Below, one piece after another: positions 25,422-33,823 of a stretch of 56,312 bases of DNA (its first letter is position 1; every line of letters begins with the position of its first letter). Under the pieces are notes generated by a model that was given only the letters and a program-made list of their open reading frames with translations, ran no database searches and was not told the origin of the DNA. The position numbers and the translations under genes were made by a program. Source of the DNA: Prevotella sp. (GTDB lineage Bacteria > Bacteroidota > Bacteroidia > Bacteroidales > Bacteroidaceae). The stretch is from the NCBI GenBank assembly GCA_017395215.1, contig JAFPVW010000043.1, positions 1-56,312 of the forward strand, written 5' to 3'.

Positions 25422-26219
25422 ATGAAGCAAGTACGTCCAAAGAAGAACCTCGGCCAGCACTTCCTCGTTGACTTGGACATTGCCCGGCGCATTGCCGACA
25501 CTGTCGACGAGCCCTACCATGCCCTGCCCGTCTTGGAGGTTGGGCCAGGTATGGGAGTCATGACCCAGTTCCTTGTCGAAAAGCCCCGTCCGCTGAAGGT
25601 GGTCGAGATTGACCGTGAAAGCGTGGCATATCTGAAGAACACGCTTCCGACTCTTGATATCATCTCAGGCGACTTCCTCCGCATGGACCTCAGCGAGGTG
25701 TTCGGTGGCCAGCAATTCGTGCTCACCGGCAACTATCCCTACGACATCTCGTCGCAGATTTTCTTCAAGATGCTCGACAACAAGGACCTCATCCCCTGCT
25801 GTACCGGAATGATTCAGCATGAGGTGGCCGTCCGCATGGCTGCCCCCCCAGGCAATAAACAGTACGGAATACTCTCCGTCCTGATTCAGGCTTGGTACGA
25901 TGTAGAGTATCTCTTTACCGTCGAGCCAGATGTCTTCAATCCGCCCCCCAAGGTGCAGAGCGCCGTCATACGCATGACCCGCAACCAGACGACAGACCTC
26001 GGCTGCGACGAGCAACTCTTCCGTCGCGTGGTCAAGACTACTTTCAACCAGCGTCGCAAAATGCTACGCGTCTCGCTGCGCCAGCTGCTGCCTGCAGAAT
26101 GCCTGTCGGCAATCGCTGAAAGTCAATTTGCGACTCTACGTCCCGAGCAGCTCACCATACCACAGTTCGTGGAACTGACGAACCTCGTTTCAGAGGTGTG
26201 TTCGCACACGGTCGCTTGA
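25422..26219 (+). CDS. rsmA: 16S rRNA (adenine1518-N6/adenine1519-N6)-dimethyltransferase
   Basis: 265 residues, KsgA family. Dimethylates two adjacent adenines near the 3' end of 16S rRNA. Marks: KKNLGQHFLVD at the N-terminus, SAM motif I LEVGPGMGVMTQ, catalytic GNYPYDISSQI (the Bacteroidetes form of NLPY), and the C-terminal RNA-binding domain with TTFNQRRKMLRVSL. Third gene of the HerA-like/mtnN/rsmA operon. Confidence 0.96.
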   Translation: MKQVRPKKNLGQHFLVDLDIARRIADTVDEPYHALPVLEVGPGMGVMTQFLVEKPRPLKVVEIDRESVAYLKNTLPTLDIISGDFLRMDLSEVFGGQQFVLTGNYPYDISSQIFFKMLDNKDLIPCCTGMIQHEVAVRMAAPPGNKQYGILSVLIQAWYDVEYLFTVEPDVFNPPPKVQSAVIRMTRNQTTDLGCDEQLFRRVVKTTFNQRRKMLRVSLRQLLPAECLSAIAESQFATLRPEQLTIPQFVELTNLVSEVCSHTVA

Positions 26220-26268
26220 TTTACGTCAAAAGAAATACAGTTTTTATGCAAAAAGCGGCGGCAAAGCA

Positions 26269-26298
26269 TTGCCAATTCTGAAAATCGCCGTACCTTTG
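26269..26298 (+). promoter_or_regulatory. Promoter of candidate small RNA A
   Basis: TTG (26269-26271), 19 bases, TACCTTTG (26291-26298). A good match with no protein gene downstream on this strand for 1.7 kb. Confidence 0.7.
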
Positions 26299-26303
26299 CA
26301 CCG

Positions 26304-26525
26304 TCAAAAGGAAACAAAGACATCTTCAATAGTTACAGATATAAGTGGTATTAGTAGTAAAAGGTAAATAAGATTGCTTCATAGGTATTGTTAGGTAAAA
26401 GATTGGTTAGAAAGGATAATGTGATAACGTCGTGAGACGTCAGTCACTTTTCTGAAAAGGTTTTTTGGTTATTAATATTGTTGATGCGGCTTGCAGACAG
26501 ACGTCTGTAAGCCGTATTACTTTTT
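26304..26525 (+). ncRNA. Candidate small RNA A (about 220 nt)
   Basis: This stretch between rsmA and the convergent MATE gene has a strong promoter at its left end and a strong terminator hairpin at its right end, and no open frame of note between. Internal hairpins are visible at ACGTC/GACGT (about 26427-26440) and at CTTTT/AAAAG followed by a T run (about 26448-26466), which could be an earlier 3' end. A similar promoter-AT-rich body-terminator unit is found at 29629-29780; both start with TTTGCACCGT and share purine-rich GAAAG..A patches. I cannot match it to a named RNA family. Confidence 0.45.
26487..26525. terminator. Terminator shared by small RNA A and the MATE gene
   Basis: CGGCTTGCAGAC (26487-26498) pairs with 26503-26514 across a 4-base loop, with one G-U pair. 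TATTACTTTTTC follows on the plus strand. It sits just past the MATE stop on the other strand, so it may serve both. Confidence 0.75.
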
Positions 26526-27881
26526 CTGCCAGTTTCCACGGAACAAGCGGACGAGGAAGATGCTTCCCCGGAACGTCAGCTCAATGGCCATAGCCGTCCA
26601 GACGCCGCACAGACCATAGCGGGGAGCAAGCGCGGCCGCAAGTGTCAGACGCACGGCCCACATCGAAGTGAGGCTCATGATGGCGGGCTTGATGGTGTCG
26701 GCAGCACCGATGAACACACCATTGCAGACAATGGCAGCAGCAAACATCGGCTCCGCCCAGGCCTCGATGCGCAGGGCGTCGGCTCCCAAGGTGATGATTT
26801 CCTCAACGGGCGACATGATGCCCATCAGTTCGGGGGCGAAGATCCACATGAACACACCCATAAAGGTCATCACGCCAATGCCCAGGCCTACCGACATATA
26901 GGCAAACGAGCGCGTGAGCAGCCGCTGTCCGGCGCCGATGCCCTGACCGACAAGCGTCGTGGCCGCCTCAGCTATGCCGAAGCCCGGCATGTAGCACAGG
27001 CTCTCGACGGTGATGGCCAGAGAATGTGCTGCAATGGCAACAGTTCCCAACGGAGCCACAATGATGGTGCTCACAACCTGGGCACCGCCCATCAGCAGGT
27101 GCTGTAGTCCCATCGGTGCCCCGATTTTGAAGGCCGTCTTCACAGTGTCTTCCTTCGGACGGAATGAGCCGGGGTGGCCTTTCAGCGCCAGCATGGGCGA
27201 CTTAACCAGCAGGAACCACATCATAAGCGTGGCAGTAACCAGCATGGCCAGTCCTGTTCCTATTGCAGCTCCTGCCACGCCCATGTTGAGTATATATATA
27301 AATAGGTAGTTGAACAGGACGTCCATCGCGCACATACCGATATTCAGCAGGCTGGGAATCTTCATGTTGCCCGAGCACTTCAGCATTGATCCGGCCAGTC
27401 CCTCCATCTGGAAGAAAATGCCAAAGCCACAGAAGATGGCAAAATAGAGCGAGGCGTCGTGGGCTACCTCCTCGCTGCCGCCCAGCCAGTAGGGCAGGTG
27501 AGGGGCAATGACGAATGATGTCAGCATGACAAAGAGTGCCCAAAGCAGCGAGCAGACGAGTGACTGGCGCAACACCCGGCGCGCCGCCTCGAAGTCGTTG
27601 GCACCGATGAAGTGGGCCACCTGCACGGAGAACCCCATGTTGACAGCCGAGGCCAGTCCGCCCATCAGCCAGCCGGTAGTCTCTACCAGTCCGATAGAGG
27701 CCGATGCCTTGGCCCCGAGGTGGCCGACCATCGACGCATCGATGAAGAACATCACCGTTGCCGATATCTGCGCCAGGATACTGGGAATGCTGAGGCTGAC
27801 AATCAGTCTCATCTTCTCGGAACGGGTCATCGTCCGCCCTTCCCGGATGTATGACAATAGCTCTTCGCTGTTTCTTTTCAT
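26517..27881 (-). CDS. MATE-family multidrug/cation antiporter
   Basis: 454 residues with twelve predicted helices. The first half opens with SIPSILAQISATVMFFIDASMVGHLG, the usual MATE helix-1 motif; GIGTGLAMLVTATLMMW, APMGLQHLLMGGAQVVST and VGQGIGAGQ mark the two pseudo-repeats. Exports drugs or metabolites against Na+ or H+. Monocistronic, minus strand, with its own TACCTTTG box at 27902-27909. Substrate unknown. Confidence 0.92.
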   Translation of the reverse strand: MKRNSEELLSYIREGRTMTRSEKMRLIVSLSIPSILAQISATVMFFIDASMVGHLGAKASASIGLVETTGWLMGGLASAVNMGFSVQVAHFIGANDFEAARRVLRQSLVCSLLWALFVMLTSFVIAPHLPYWLGGSEEVAHDASLYFAIFCGFGIFFQMEGLAGSMLKCSGNMKIPSLLNIGMCAMDVLFNYLFIYILNMGVAGAAIGTGLAMLVTATLMMWFLLVKSPMLALKGHPGSFRPKEDTVKTAFKIGAPMGLQHLLMGGAQVVSTIIVAPLGTVAIAAHSLAITVESLCYMPGFGIAEAATTLVGQGIGAGQRLLTRSFAYMSVGLGIGVMTFMGVFMWIFAPELMGIMSPVEEIITLGADALRIEAWAEPMFAAAIVCNGVFIGAADTIKPAIMSLTSMWAVRLTLAAALAPRYGLCGVWTAMAIELTFRGSIFLVRLFRGNWQKK

Positions 27882-27901
27882 CGATGATGGTTTAGTGGTT
27901 G

Positions 27902-27909
27902 CAAAGGTA
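27902..27909 (-). promoter_or_regulatory. -7 box of the MATE gene
   Basis: TACCTTTG on the minus strand, 20 bases before the ATG. Confidence 0.75.
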
Positions 27910-27980
27910 CGAAAAAAATATATGATACAAAAGCGAAAAGCCGCGAAACATTATTAATATTTCTCTCGGCGATTATTTCG

Positions 27981-27988
27981 TACCTTTG
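27981..27988 (+). promoter_or_regulatory. -7 box of the GH30 gene
   Basis: TACCTTTG, with the first in-frame ATG 13 bases further on and the preferred start at 28023. Confidence 0.75.
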
Positions 27989-28022
27989 CACCGCAATAAG
28001 AATGATAATAAATACCTTGCCA

Positions 28023-29525
28023 ATGAAAAAGATTTTTACCACAATGCTTGCGCTGGCTGCCGTCACGGCTATCCAGGCTGCATCGATTTTAATTGCGGTG
28101 AAGGACACCCGCAAACAGACCATCACAGGCTTCGGCGCTGCCAGCTGTGACGGAGCCATGAAACCCTTTGGTACTGACACCCAACCCGCCAGACTGCTCT
28201 ATGGCGCTGAATCCAAAATCGGACTGAACATCATGCGTATGGAGATCTCGCCCAGCTTCACAGGCGACAACTGGGGCGACTACGACTGGAACGGCTCGCT
28301 GCCTTCGGCCAGAATCGTGAAGCAGCGCGGCGGTATCGTGTTTGGTACCCCCTGGTCGCCCCCCGGTGAATACAAGACCAACGGTACGGCTCAAGGCGGC
28401 AACTCTGACTCGCAAGGCAAGAAGCGTGGCAAGCTGCGCGAGGACTGCTACGAGAAGTTCTTCCCCTGGCTGAACACTTTCCTCAAGTGGATGAAGTCAA
28501 AGGGCGTTACTGTCGATGCCGTGTCCATCCAGAACGAGCCTGACTGGTGGGTCGACTACTCAGGATGCCTCTACGACCCTGCGGATTTGGTAAAGCTGGT
28601 GAAGAACTATGCCCACATGCTTGACCGTGAGACCTATTCTGGCGTGAAGCTGATCAGCGGCGAGAGCTTGGGCTTCACCCAGAACTACACCGACCCGCTG
28701 ATGAATGACCCGACGTGCCGCGAGCAAATCGACATTGTGGCAGGCCACCTCTATGGGCATGCACCACTCACTTACATGAAGCAGTCGGCCGTGCTTGCCG
28801 CCAAATACGGCAAGGAAGTCTGGATGACTGAGCATTCGGTGACCGATAATATCGACCACCTGCCCAACTGGCACGAGCAGCTGATTTTTGCCGAGGAGCT
28901 CAACGAGTGTATGCTGGCTGGCTGCACTGGTTATATCTATTGGTATATGCGCGCGCATTGGGCTTTTGTCGGCACTGGCGAGACGAAATATAACGTCGGC
29001 GACATGAAGAACACCAAGAACAAGCTGCTGCCCCGTGCCTACGTCATGTCTCACTTCTCAAAGCATGTCACCGGCTCCACCCGTCTGGTCACCTCGCGCG
29101 ACAAGACATCTGGCGAGGGAGCTACCCATGAGTACTCGGCCTATATCAAGGGCGACTCGCTCATCGTCATGGCCATCGACACCACCAAGAACGGCGTCGA
29201 CCTGAAAATCCTGCTTCCCTACCAGGTGAAGAGCGGCACCCACATTTTGTCAACCGGCAACGAGCCTGAAAATCTCTGTCAGGAGAGTCCCATTGTCATT
29301 GACGAACCGACAAATGAAGTAATCGTCCCTATGCCTGCCCGCAGTCTGAACACCTACATCTTTATGATCGACAAGGGTAGTACTGCCATTGAAGAGCGTG
29401 CTGTGGCCACTGATGACACGAAGGTCTACTACGATCTCCACGGTCGGCTGATGGACACGCCGAAGGGGCTGTGCATTGAGAAATCTGCCGACGGCGCGTC
29501 GCGAAAGATCTACGTGGGATATTAA
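28023..29525 (+). CDS. Glycoside hydrolase family 30 (xylanase-like), with degenerate T9SS-like tail
   Basis: 500 residues. Signal peptide MKKIFTTMLALAAVTAIQA; a GH30 (beta/alpha)8 barrel with acid/base Glu in SIQNEPDWW and nucleophile Glu in EVWMTEHS; then the small beta-sandwich that GH30 enzymes carry (ending about 445). RMEISPSF and GTPWSPPGEYKTNG fit the glucuronoxylanase side of the family, but glucosylceramidase-type or beta-1,6-glucanase activity cannot be excluded. The last 40 residues (YYDLHGRLMDTPKGLCIE) look like a worn T9SS type-A sorting tail. I prefer the ATG at 28023; the one at 28002 adds 7 residues before the signal peptide. The regulator next to it may control it. Confidence 0.9.
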   Translation: MKKIFTTMLALAAVTAIQAASILIAVKDTRKQTITGFGAASCDGAMKPFGTDTQPARLLYGAESKIGLNIMRMEISPSFTGDNWGDYDWNGSLPSARIVKQRGGIVFGTPWSPPGEYKTNGTAQGGNSDSQGKKRGKLREDCYEKFFPWLNTFLKWMKSKGVTVDAVSIQNEPDWWVDYSGCLYDPADLVKLVKNYAHMLDRETYSGVKLISGESLGFTQNYTDPLMNDPTCREQIDIVAGHLYGHAPLTYMKQSAVLAAKYGKEVWMTEHSVTDNIDHLPNWHEQLIFAEELNECMLAGCTGYIYWYMRAHWAFVGTGETKYNVGDMKNTKNKLLPRAYVMSHFSKHVTGSTRLVTSRDKTSGEGATHEYSAYIKGDSLIVMAIDTTKNGVDLKILLPYQVKSGTHILSTGNEPENLCQESPIVIDEPTNEVIVPMPARSLNTYIFMIDKGSTAIEERAVATDDTKVYYDLHGRLMDTPKGLCIEKSADGASRKIYVGY

Positions 29526-29615
29526 AAATGTATGATTTATGGTCAAATTCGTTTATTTTTTACGAAAAAGAAACGATGCGAAACATACAAGATAGCCTGA
29601 TTGCAGAAAAATGCC

Positions 29616-29623
29616 TAACTTTG
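29616..29623 (+). promoter_or_regulatory. -7 box of candidate small RNA B
   Basis: TAACTTTG, followed by CACCGTGAAAG, nearly the same start context as small RNA A. No clear TTG at -33. Confidence 0.5.
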
Positions 29624-29628
29624 CACCG

Positions 29629-29780
29629 TGAAAGAAATAAAGCAGAAAATATAAAACAGAATCTCATACATAAGGTTATTAGTTATAGTTAGTAGTTAGT
29701 TTTTGTAGAAAGAATTAGTTATGGTAAAGCTAATCACAGTGGTTGCCCGTATGTGAATATCGGCAGCCACTTTTCTTTTA
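29629..29780 (+). ncRNA. Candidate small RNA B (about 150 nt)
   Basis: An intergenic unit between GH30 and the hybrid regulator with promoter box, AT-rich body and its own terminator. The regulator has a separate promoter at 29872, so this is not simply its leader. The body has AGTTA-type short repeats (29688-29701). Resemblance to small RNA A is in layout and the first ten bases. It could instead be the untranslated end of the GH30 mRNA. Confidence 0.4.
29738..29780 (+). terminator. Terminator of small RNA B
   Basis: AGTGGTTGCC (29738-29747) pairs with GGCAGCCACT (29762-29771), one G-U pair, followed by TTTCTTTTAT. Confidence 0.75.
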
Positions 29781-29803
29781 TCTGTTTCACCGAGAAGACC
29801 GCT

Positions 29804-29819
29804 ATGAGACAATGAGACA
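29804..29819. promoter_or_regulatory. Tandem ATGAGACA octamers upstream of the hybrid regulator
   Basis: Two direct copies (29804-29811, 29812-29819), 53 bases upstream of the regulator's -7 box. The same octamer occurs as an inverted pair at 36096-36118 and once at 55861-55868, also upstream of promoters. Possible operator; not proven. Confidence 0.4.
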
Positions 29820-29871
29820 TAAAAAAAACTAAAAGAAACGTAAAAAGAACACACGGATAATGAATAATTAG

Positions 29872-29879
29872 TATCTTTG
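29872..29879 (+). promoter_or_regulatory. -7 box of the hybrid two-component regulator
   Basis: TATCTTTG, 29 bases before the ATG. Confidence 0.75.
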
Positions 29880-29908
29880 CACGCTGAAAACGATATTTTA
29901 CCATAACT

Positions 29909-32900
29909 ATGAATAAGTTATTATCTTTGTTGTTTTGTCTCTTGACTTTTTCCAATGCCTCGGCGCAGATGGGAAACTTCTTTCCGTCAGACCGCTTCTC
30001 GAGCAGTCTTATTGCCGACCTTTGCCAAGATAAATACGGTTACATCTGGATAGCTACCGACTATGGACTGAACCGCTATGACGGCTACCATTTTGAAACC
30101 TTTCTACACAACGATGAGTCGCCGACGTCAATATGCAACAGCGTTGTGGTCAGTCTGCTGCTCGACCGTGACGGCAGACTGTGGGTTGGTACCAATCGCG
30201 GACTCGACCGTTACGATGAGTCCATCGACGGTTTCGTACACTATCCATTCCCGAATGGTGTACTTCCCCGTGTCAGCAGTATGCTACAGCTCCCCGATGG
30301 TCAGATTCTCGTGGCGACGTCGGGCTACGGTGCCTTCCTGGTAGGCGAGGACGGTCAGCCGAAACCCACTAACGACTATGCTGACAAGGACAATAACCAG
30401 TATTTCGGCGAGGTCTATTTAGACTCACATGGGCGTATATGGAAAACCGGCTACGACAACACCGTTGTGATGAAGTCGGGCAACAAGTTCCAGCTCTTCC
30501 AGTCGAAGGGCGAACCGATAGGTATCTTGGAGCGTGGCGATGAGCTATGGATCGTCGGTGTACACGGTATCATGTCCTATCACAACGGCCGGATGTCGGA
30601 TGCCGACATCGACATGAGCTACTTGGCAGGCAAGGACGTGTTGTTCAGCACGGCAGGCAAGGATGCCAATGGTAATATATACATAGGTTCGCGAGGCCAG
30701 GGCTTGTTCCGCATCCTTCGTGGCAGTCGGCAGCTGGAGCGTTACGATGTGAATATCTTTGGCGTCAACCTCAACACGGCCAAAGTGTGGAGTATCCTCT
30801 GCGACCGCCGGGGCAACATGTGGCTGGGCCTGCAGCGCAAGGGACTGGTCCTTATTCCCCAGCGCCCCATTACCTTCAAGAACTGGAGCTTTGAGGCTCA
30901 GAACATCAATGTCGGCTCGTCCATCTCCTCTGTCTGTGAGGGCGACGGCGGCATCGTCTGGTGTACCGTCCAGGGTGTTGGCGTCTACGGCTTCAACAGC
31001 AAGGGGCGTGTCGTGGCCCATCCTGCGGCACCCGATGCCGTCGAGTTCATCTTCCGCGACCGCCAGCGCCGCTACTGGATTGGCACCGACGACGGCCTGT
31101 TTGCCTACGACCCGCTGACAGGTGCCTACAGCCAGAAGGTAACTTTCGACTGCGACAAGTTCAACGATATGACCAGCGACGACGAAGGCAACATCTATAT
31201 TTCTACCTTCTCGCGCGGCTTCTGCGTCTACAATATGCAGTCGGGCACTCTGAAAAACTACAAGAACATCGGTGACGACACTACCAAGGTTGGGCACCTC
31301 TGTAATGACTGGGTCATGTGTATGTCGCCCGACCGCGACGGCATCATCTGGATGGGTACGGCCTCGGGGGTCGCCTGCTTCGACCCCAAGACGGGCAGCT
31401 TCCTTTCCCACGGCTGGAACCAGCAGCTCGACGGCGTCATGTGCTACTCCATCTGTGAGCTCAAGGACGGCAACATTGCCATCGGTACCGACCGTGGTCT
31501 CTATCTCTACCTTCACGACAAGCGTCAGACAGTCCTCTTCCCCGGCAGCAAGCAGCTGAGCGACAAGACGGTGAACTATATTGTCCAGTCGAACGACGGC
31601 GACATCTGGTGTGCGACGTCTATGGGAATCTGGCAGTACGAGGCCAGGAAGAAGCAGTTCGTGGGCCATGTCAACGGCAACGGTCTCTTCAAGAAGGAGT
31701 ACCTCTACGGCGTAGGCATGCACACCGACGGCGACGACGTCTATTTCGGCAACAACGATGGTCTGACCGTCTTCAAGCCGCAGAATGTGAAGAGCGTCAG
31801 CCGTCCTGCCGACGAAGTGGTGCTGACGGCTTTCCTTCTGGGCAACACCTATGTCAATGCCAATAGCGTCATCAATGGTGTTCGCGTCACCGACCGTGCC
31901 GTGGCCGAAAGCGATCATTTCACGCTCTCCTACCTCGACCATACCATTACCCTTGCCTTCTCACAACTCAACTTCGACAATCCCGCCAACGTCTCGTTTG
32001 AGTACAGCGTCAACGGAGGACGGTGGATGCGACAGGCAGAGGGCGTCAACGAGATAACCCTGAGCCACCTGCAACCCGGCGACTACAAGGTGAAAGTGCG
32101 TGCCCTTGCGGCAAACGTCTATTCGCCCGAGAAGACCATCACCGTTACCATCCGTGCCCCTTGGTATCGCACCCGCCTGGCCTATCTGCTCTACCTGTTG
32201 ACATTGGTGGGACTGGCCACTTACGTATTCATGACCTACCGCCGCAGGGCAAACCAGCAGATGAACGAGGAGAAGATGAAGTTCCTCATCAACGCCACCC
32301 ACGACATCCGCTCACCGCTGACACTCATCATGGCACCGCTCTCAAACCTGCGCCGCCGGCTTACCAACGATCAGAAGGAGGCACAGCGCGACGTGGACAC
32401 CATCGAGCATAACGCCACACGCATCCTGAACCTCGTCAACCAGATTCTCGATGTCCGTAAGATTGACAAGCAGCAGATGCACCTGCACTGTCAGAAGACC
32501 GACCTCGTCAGCTTCATTAAGGGCGTCTGCATGATGTTCGAATATAATGCTGAGGAGCGCAATATCAAGTTCGGGTTCAAGCACGAGGGTTTCGACAGGC
32601 TCGAGGCCTGGGTCGACCCCGGACAGTTCGACAAGGTGGTCACCAATCTCCTCTCCAACGCCTTCAAGTATTCGTTCGACGGCGGTACCATCGACGTCGT
32701 ATTGTCACAAGATGACCAGCACGCGGTGCTGAAGGTGGTCGACACGGGCGTCGGACTCGACACCGACGGTCAGAAGCACATCTTCGAGCGATTCTATCAG
32801 GGGGGCAACTCGCGGCGTATGCACATCGACGGCACGGGTATCGGACTGAACCTCTGCAAGATGATTGTCGATATGCATCATGGCACCATCGAGGCTGCCA

Positions 32901-33802
32901 ACCGCACCGATGCGCGCGGATCGATATTTACCGTCACACTGCCCTTGGGCAACGAGCATCTCGCTCCCGAGGAGATTGACACGATGCCCGAAATTCCGGA
33001 GCCAGAAGAGGGAGCAGCATCCGCTGAGAGCAAGAAGGGCGGCAAGTATCGCGTGCTCATCGTCGACGACGACCTTGAAATAGGACGCTACATCTCCACC
33101 GAACTGGGCCGTTTCTACAAGTTCGGCACCTGTACCAACGGCAAGGAGGGCCTGCGCGAGCTGCTTACCAACGAGTACGACCTCGTCATCAGCGACGTCA
33201 TGATGCCCGAGATGGACGGCTTCACCATGTTGCGAATGATCAAGACCAATATCAACATCTCGCATATCCCCGTCATCATGCTCACGTCGAAAGCCGACGT
33301 GGCCAACCGTCTCGAAGGACTCGAGCGTGGGGCCGACGCCTTCCTGGCCAAGCCCTTCGACCTCGAGGAGCTGCGCATGAACATTGAGAACCTCATCCAC
33401 AACCGTCAGCGGCTGAAAGGCAAGTTCAGCGGTGCCCAGCTACAGGCCGAACTCGTTGAGCAGCCCGAGGTGAAGGGCAACGACGAGCTGCTCATGGAGC
33501 GCATCATGAAGGTTGTGAACAAGAACCTTTCGAACAGCGACTTCAACGTTGACATGCTCACCCAGGAGGTGGGTATCAGCCGGGCACAGCTCCATCGCAA
33601 GATGAAGGAGCTGACGGGAATCTCAACCAGCGAGTTCATCCGAAATATCCGTCTGGAGCAGGCCGCCCGACTGCTGAAGGAGCAGAAGATCAATGTCACC
33701 CAGGTGGCTTATACCGTCGGCTTCTCTAATCTGGCCCATTTCTCCACCATCTTCCGCAAGCACTTTGGCGTTGCTCCATCCGAGTACGCCGAACAGGCTT
33801 GA
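29909..33802 (+). CDS. Hybrid two-component system sensor/regulator (HTCS)
   Basis: 1,297 residues combining sensor kinase and transcription factor. Signal peptide (1-19); two seven-bladed propellers of regulator-propeller repeats (about 30-670; DKYGYIWIATDYGLNRYDG, DRDGRLWVGTNRGLDRYD); Y_Y_Y domain (about 680-745); one membrane helix (about 753-775); HisKA with phospho-acceptor His in NATHDIRSPLTL (near 795); HATPase with LLSNAFKYS and DGTGIGLNLCKM; receiver with Asp in VISDVMMPEMDG (near 1092); and AraC-type HTH at the C-terminus. HTCS sense an oligosaccharide in the periplasm and switch on a nearby utilisation locus; the adjacent GH30 gene is the best target candidate. Confidence 0.96.
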   Translation: MNKLLSLLFCLLTFSNASAQMGNFFPSDRFSSSLIADLCQDKYGYIWIATDYGLNRYDGYHFETFLHNDESPTSICNSVVVSLLLDRDGRLWVGTNRGLDRYDESIDGFVHYPFPNGVLPRVSSMLQLPDGQILVATSGYGAFLVGEDGQPKPTNDYADKDNNQYFGEVYLDSHGRIWKTGYDNTVVMKSGNKFQLFQSKGEPIGILERGDELWIVGVHGIMSYHNGRMSDADIDMSYLAGKDVLFSTAGKDANGNIYIGSRGQGLFRILRGSRQLERYDVNIFGVNLNTAKVWSILCDRRGNMWLGLQRKGLVLIPQRPITFKNWSFEAQNINVGSSISSVCEGDGGIVWCTVQGVGVYGFNSKGRVVAHPAAPDAVEFIFRDRQRRYWIGTDDGLFAYDPLTGAYSQKVTFDCDKFNDMTSDDEGNIYISTFSRGFCVYNMQSGTLKNYKNIGDDTTKVGHLCNDWVMCMSPDRDGIIWMGTASGVACFDPKTGSFLSHGWNQQLDGVMCYSICELKDGNIAIGTDRGLYLYLHDKRQTVLFPGSKQLSDKTVNYIVQSNDGDIWCATSMGIWQYEARKKQFVGHVNGNGLFKKEYLYGVGMHTDGDDVYFGNNDGLTVFKPQNVKSVSRPADEVVLTAFLLGNTYVNANSVINGVRVTDRAVAESDHFTLSYLDHTITLAFSQLNFDNPANVSFEYSVNGGRWMRQAEGVNEITLSHLQPGDYKVKVRALAANVYSPEKTITVTIRAPWYRTRLAYLLYLLTLVGLATYVFMTYRRRANQQMNEEKMKFLINATHDIRSPLTLIMAPLSNLRRRLTNDQKEAQRDVDTIEHNATRILNLVNQILDVRKIDKQQMHLHCQKTDLVSFIKGVCMMFEYNAEERNIKFGFKHEGFDRLEAWVDPGQFDKVVTNLLSNAFKYSFDGGTIDVVLSQDDQHAVLKVVDTGVGLDTDGQKHIFERFYQGGNSRRMHIDGTGIGLNLCKMIVDMHHGTIEAANRTDARGSIFTVTLPLGNEHLAPEEIDTMPEIPEPEEGAASAESKKGGKYRVLIVDDDLEIGRYISTELGRFYKFGTCTNGKEGLRELLTNEYDLVISDVMMPEMDGFTMLRMIKTNINISHIPVIMLTSKADVANRLEGLERGADAFLAKPFDLEELRMNIENLIHNRQRLKGKFSGAQLQAELVEQPEVKGNDELLMERIMKVVNKNLSNSDFNVDMLTQEVGISRAQLHRKMKELTGISTSEFIRNIRLEQAARLLKEQKINVTQVAYTVGFSNLAHFSTIFRKHFGVAPSEYAEQA

Positions 33803-33823
33803 GAAGGTCTATAACCAGTGCTG

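Noticed and set aside
26261-26275. Terminator for rsmA (GGCAA/TTGCC hairpin)
   Set aside because: The stem is 5 bp, has no T tract, and overlaps the -33 element of the promoter at 26269.
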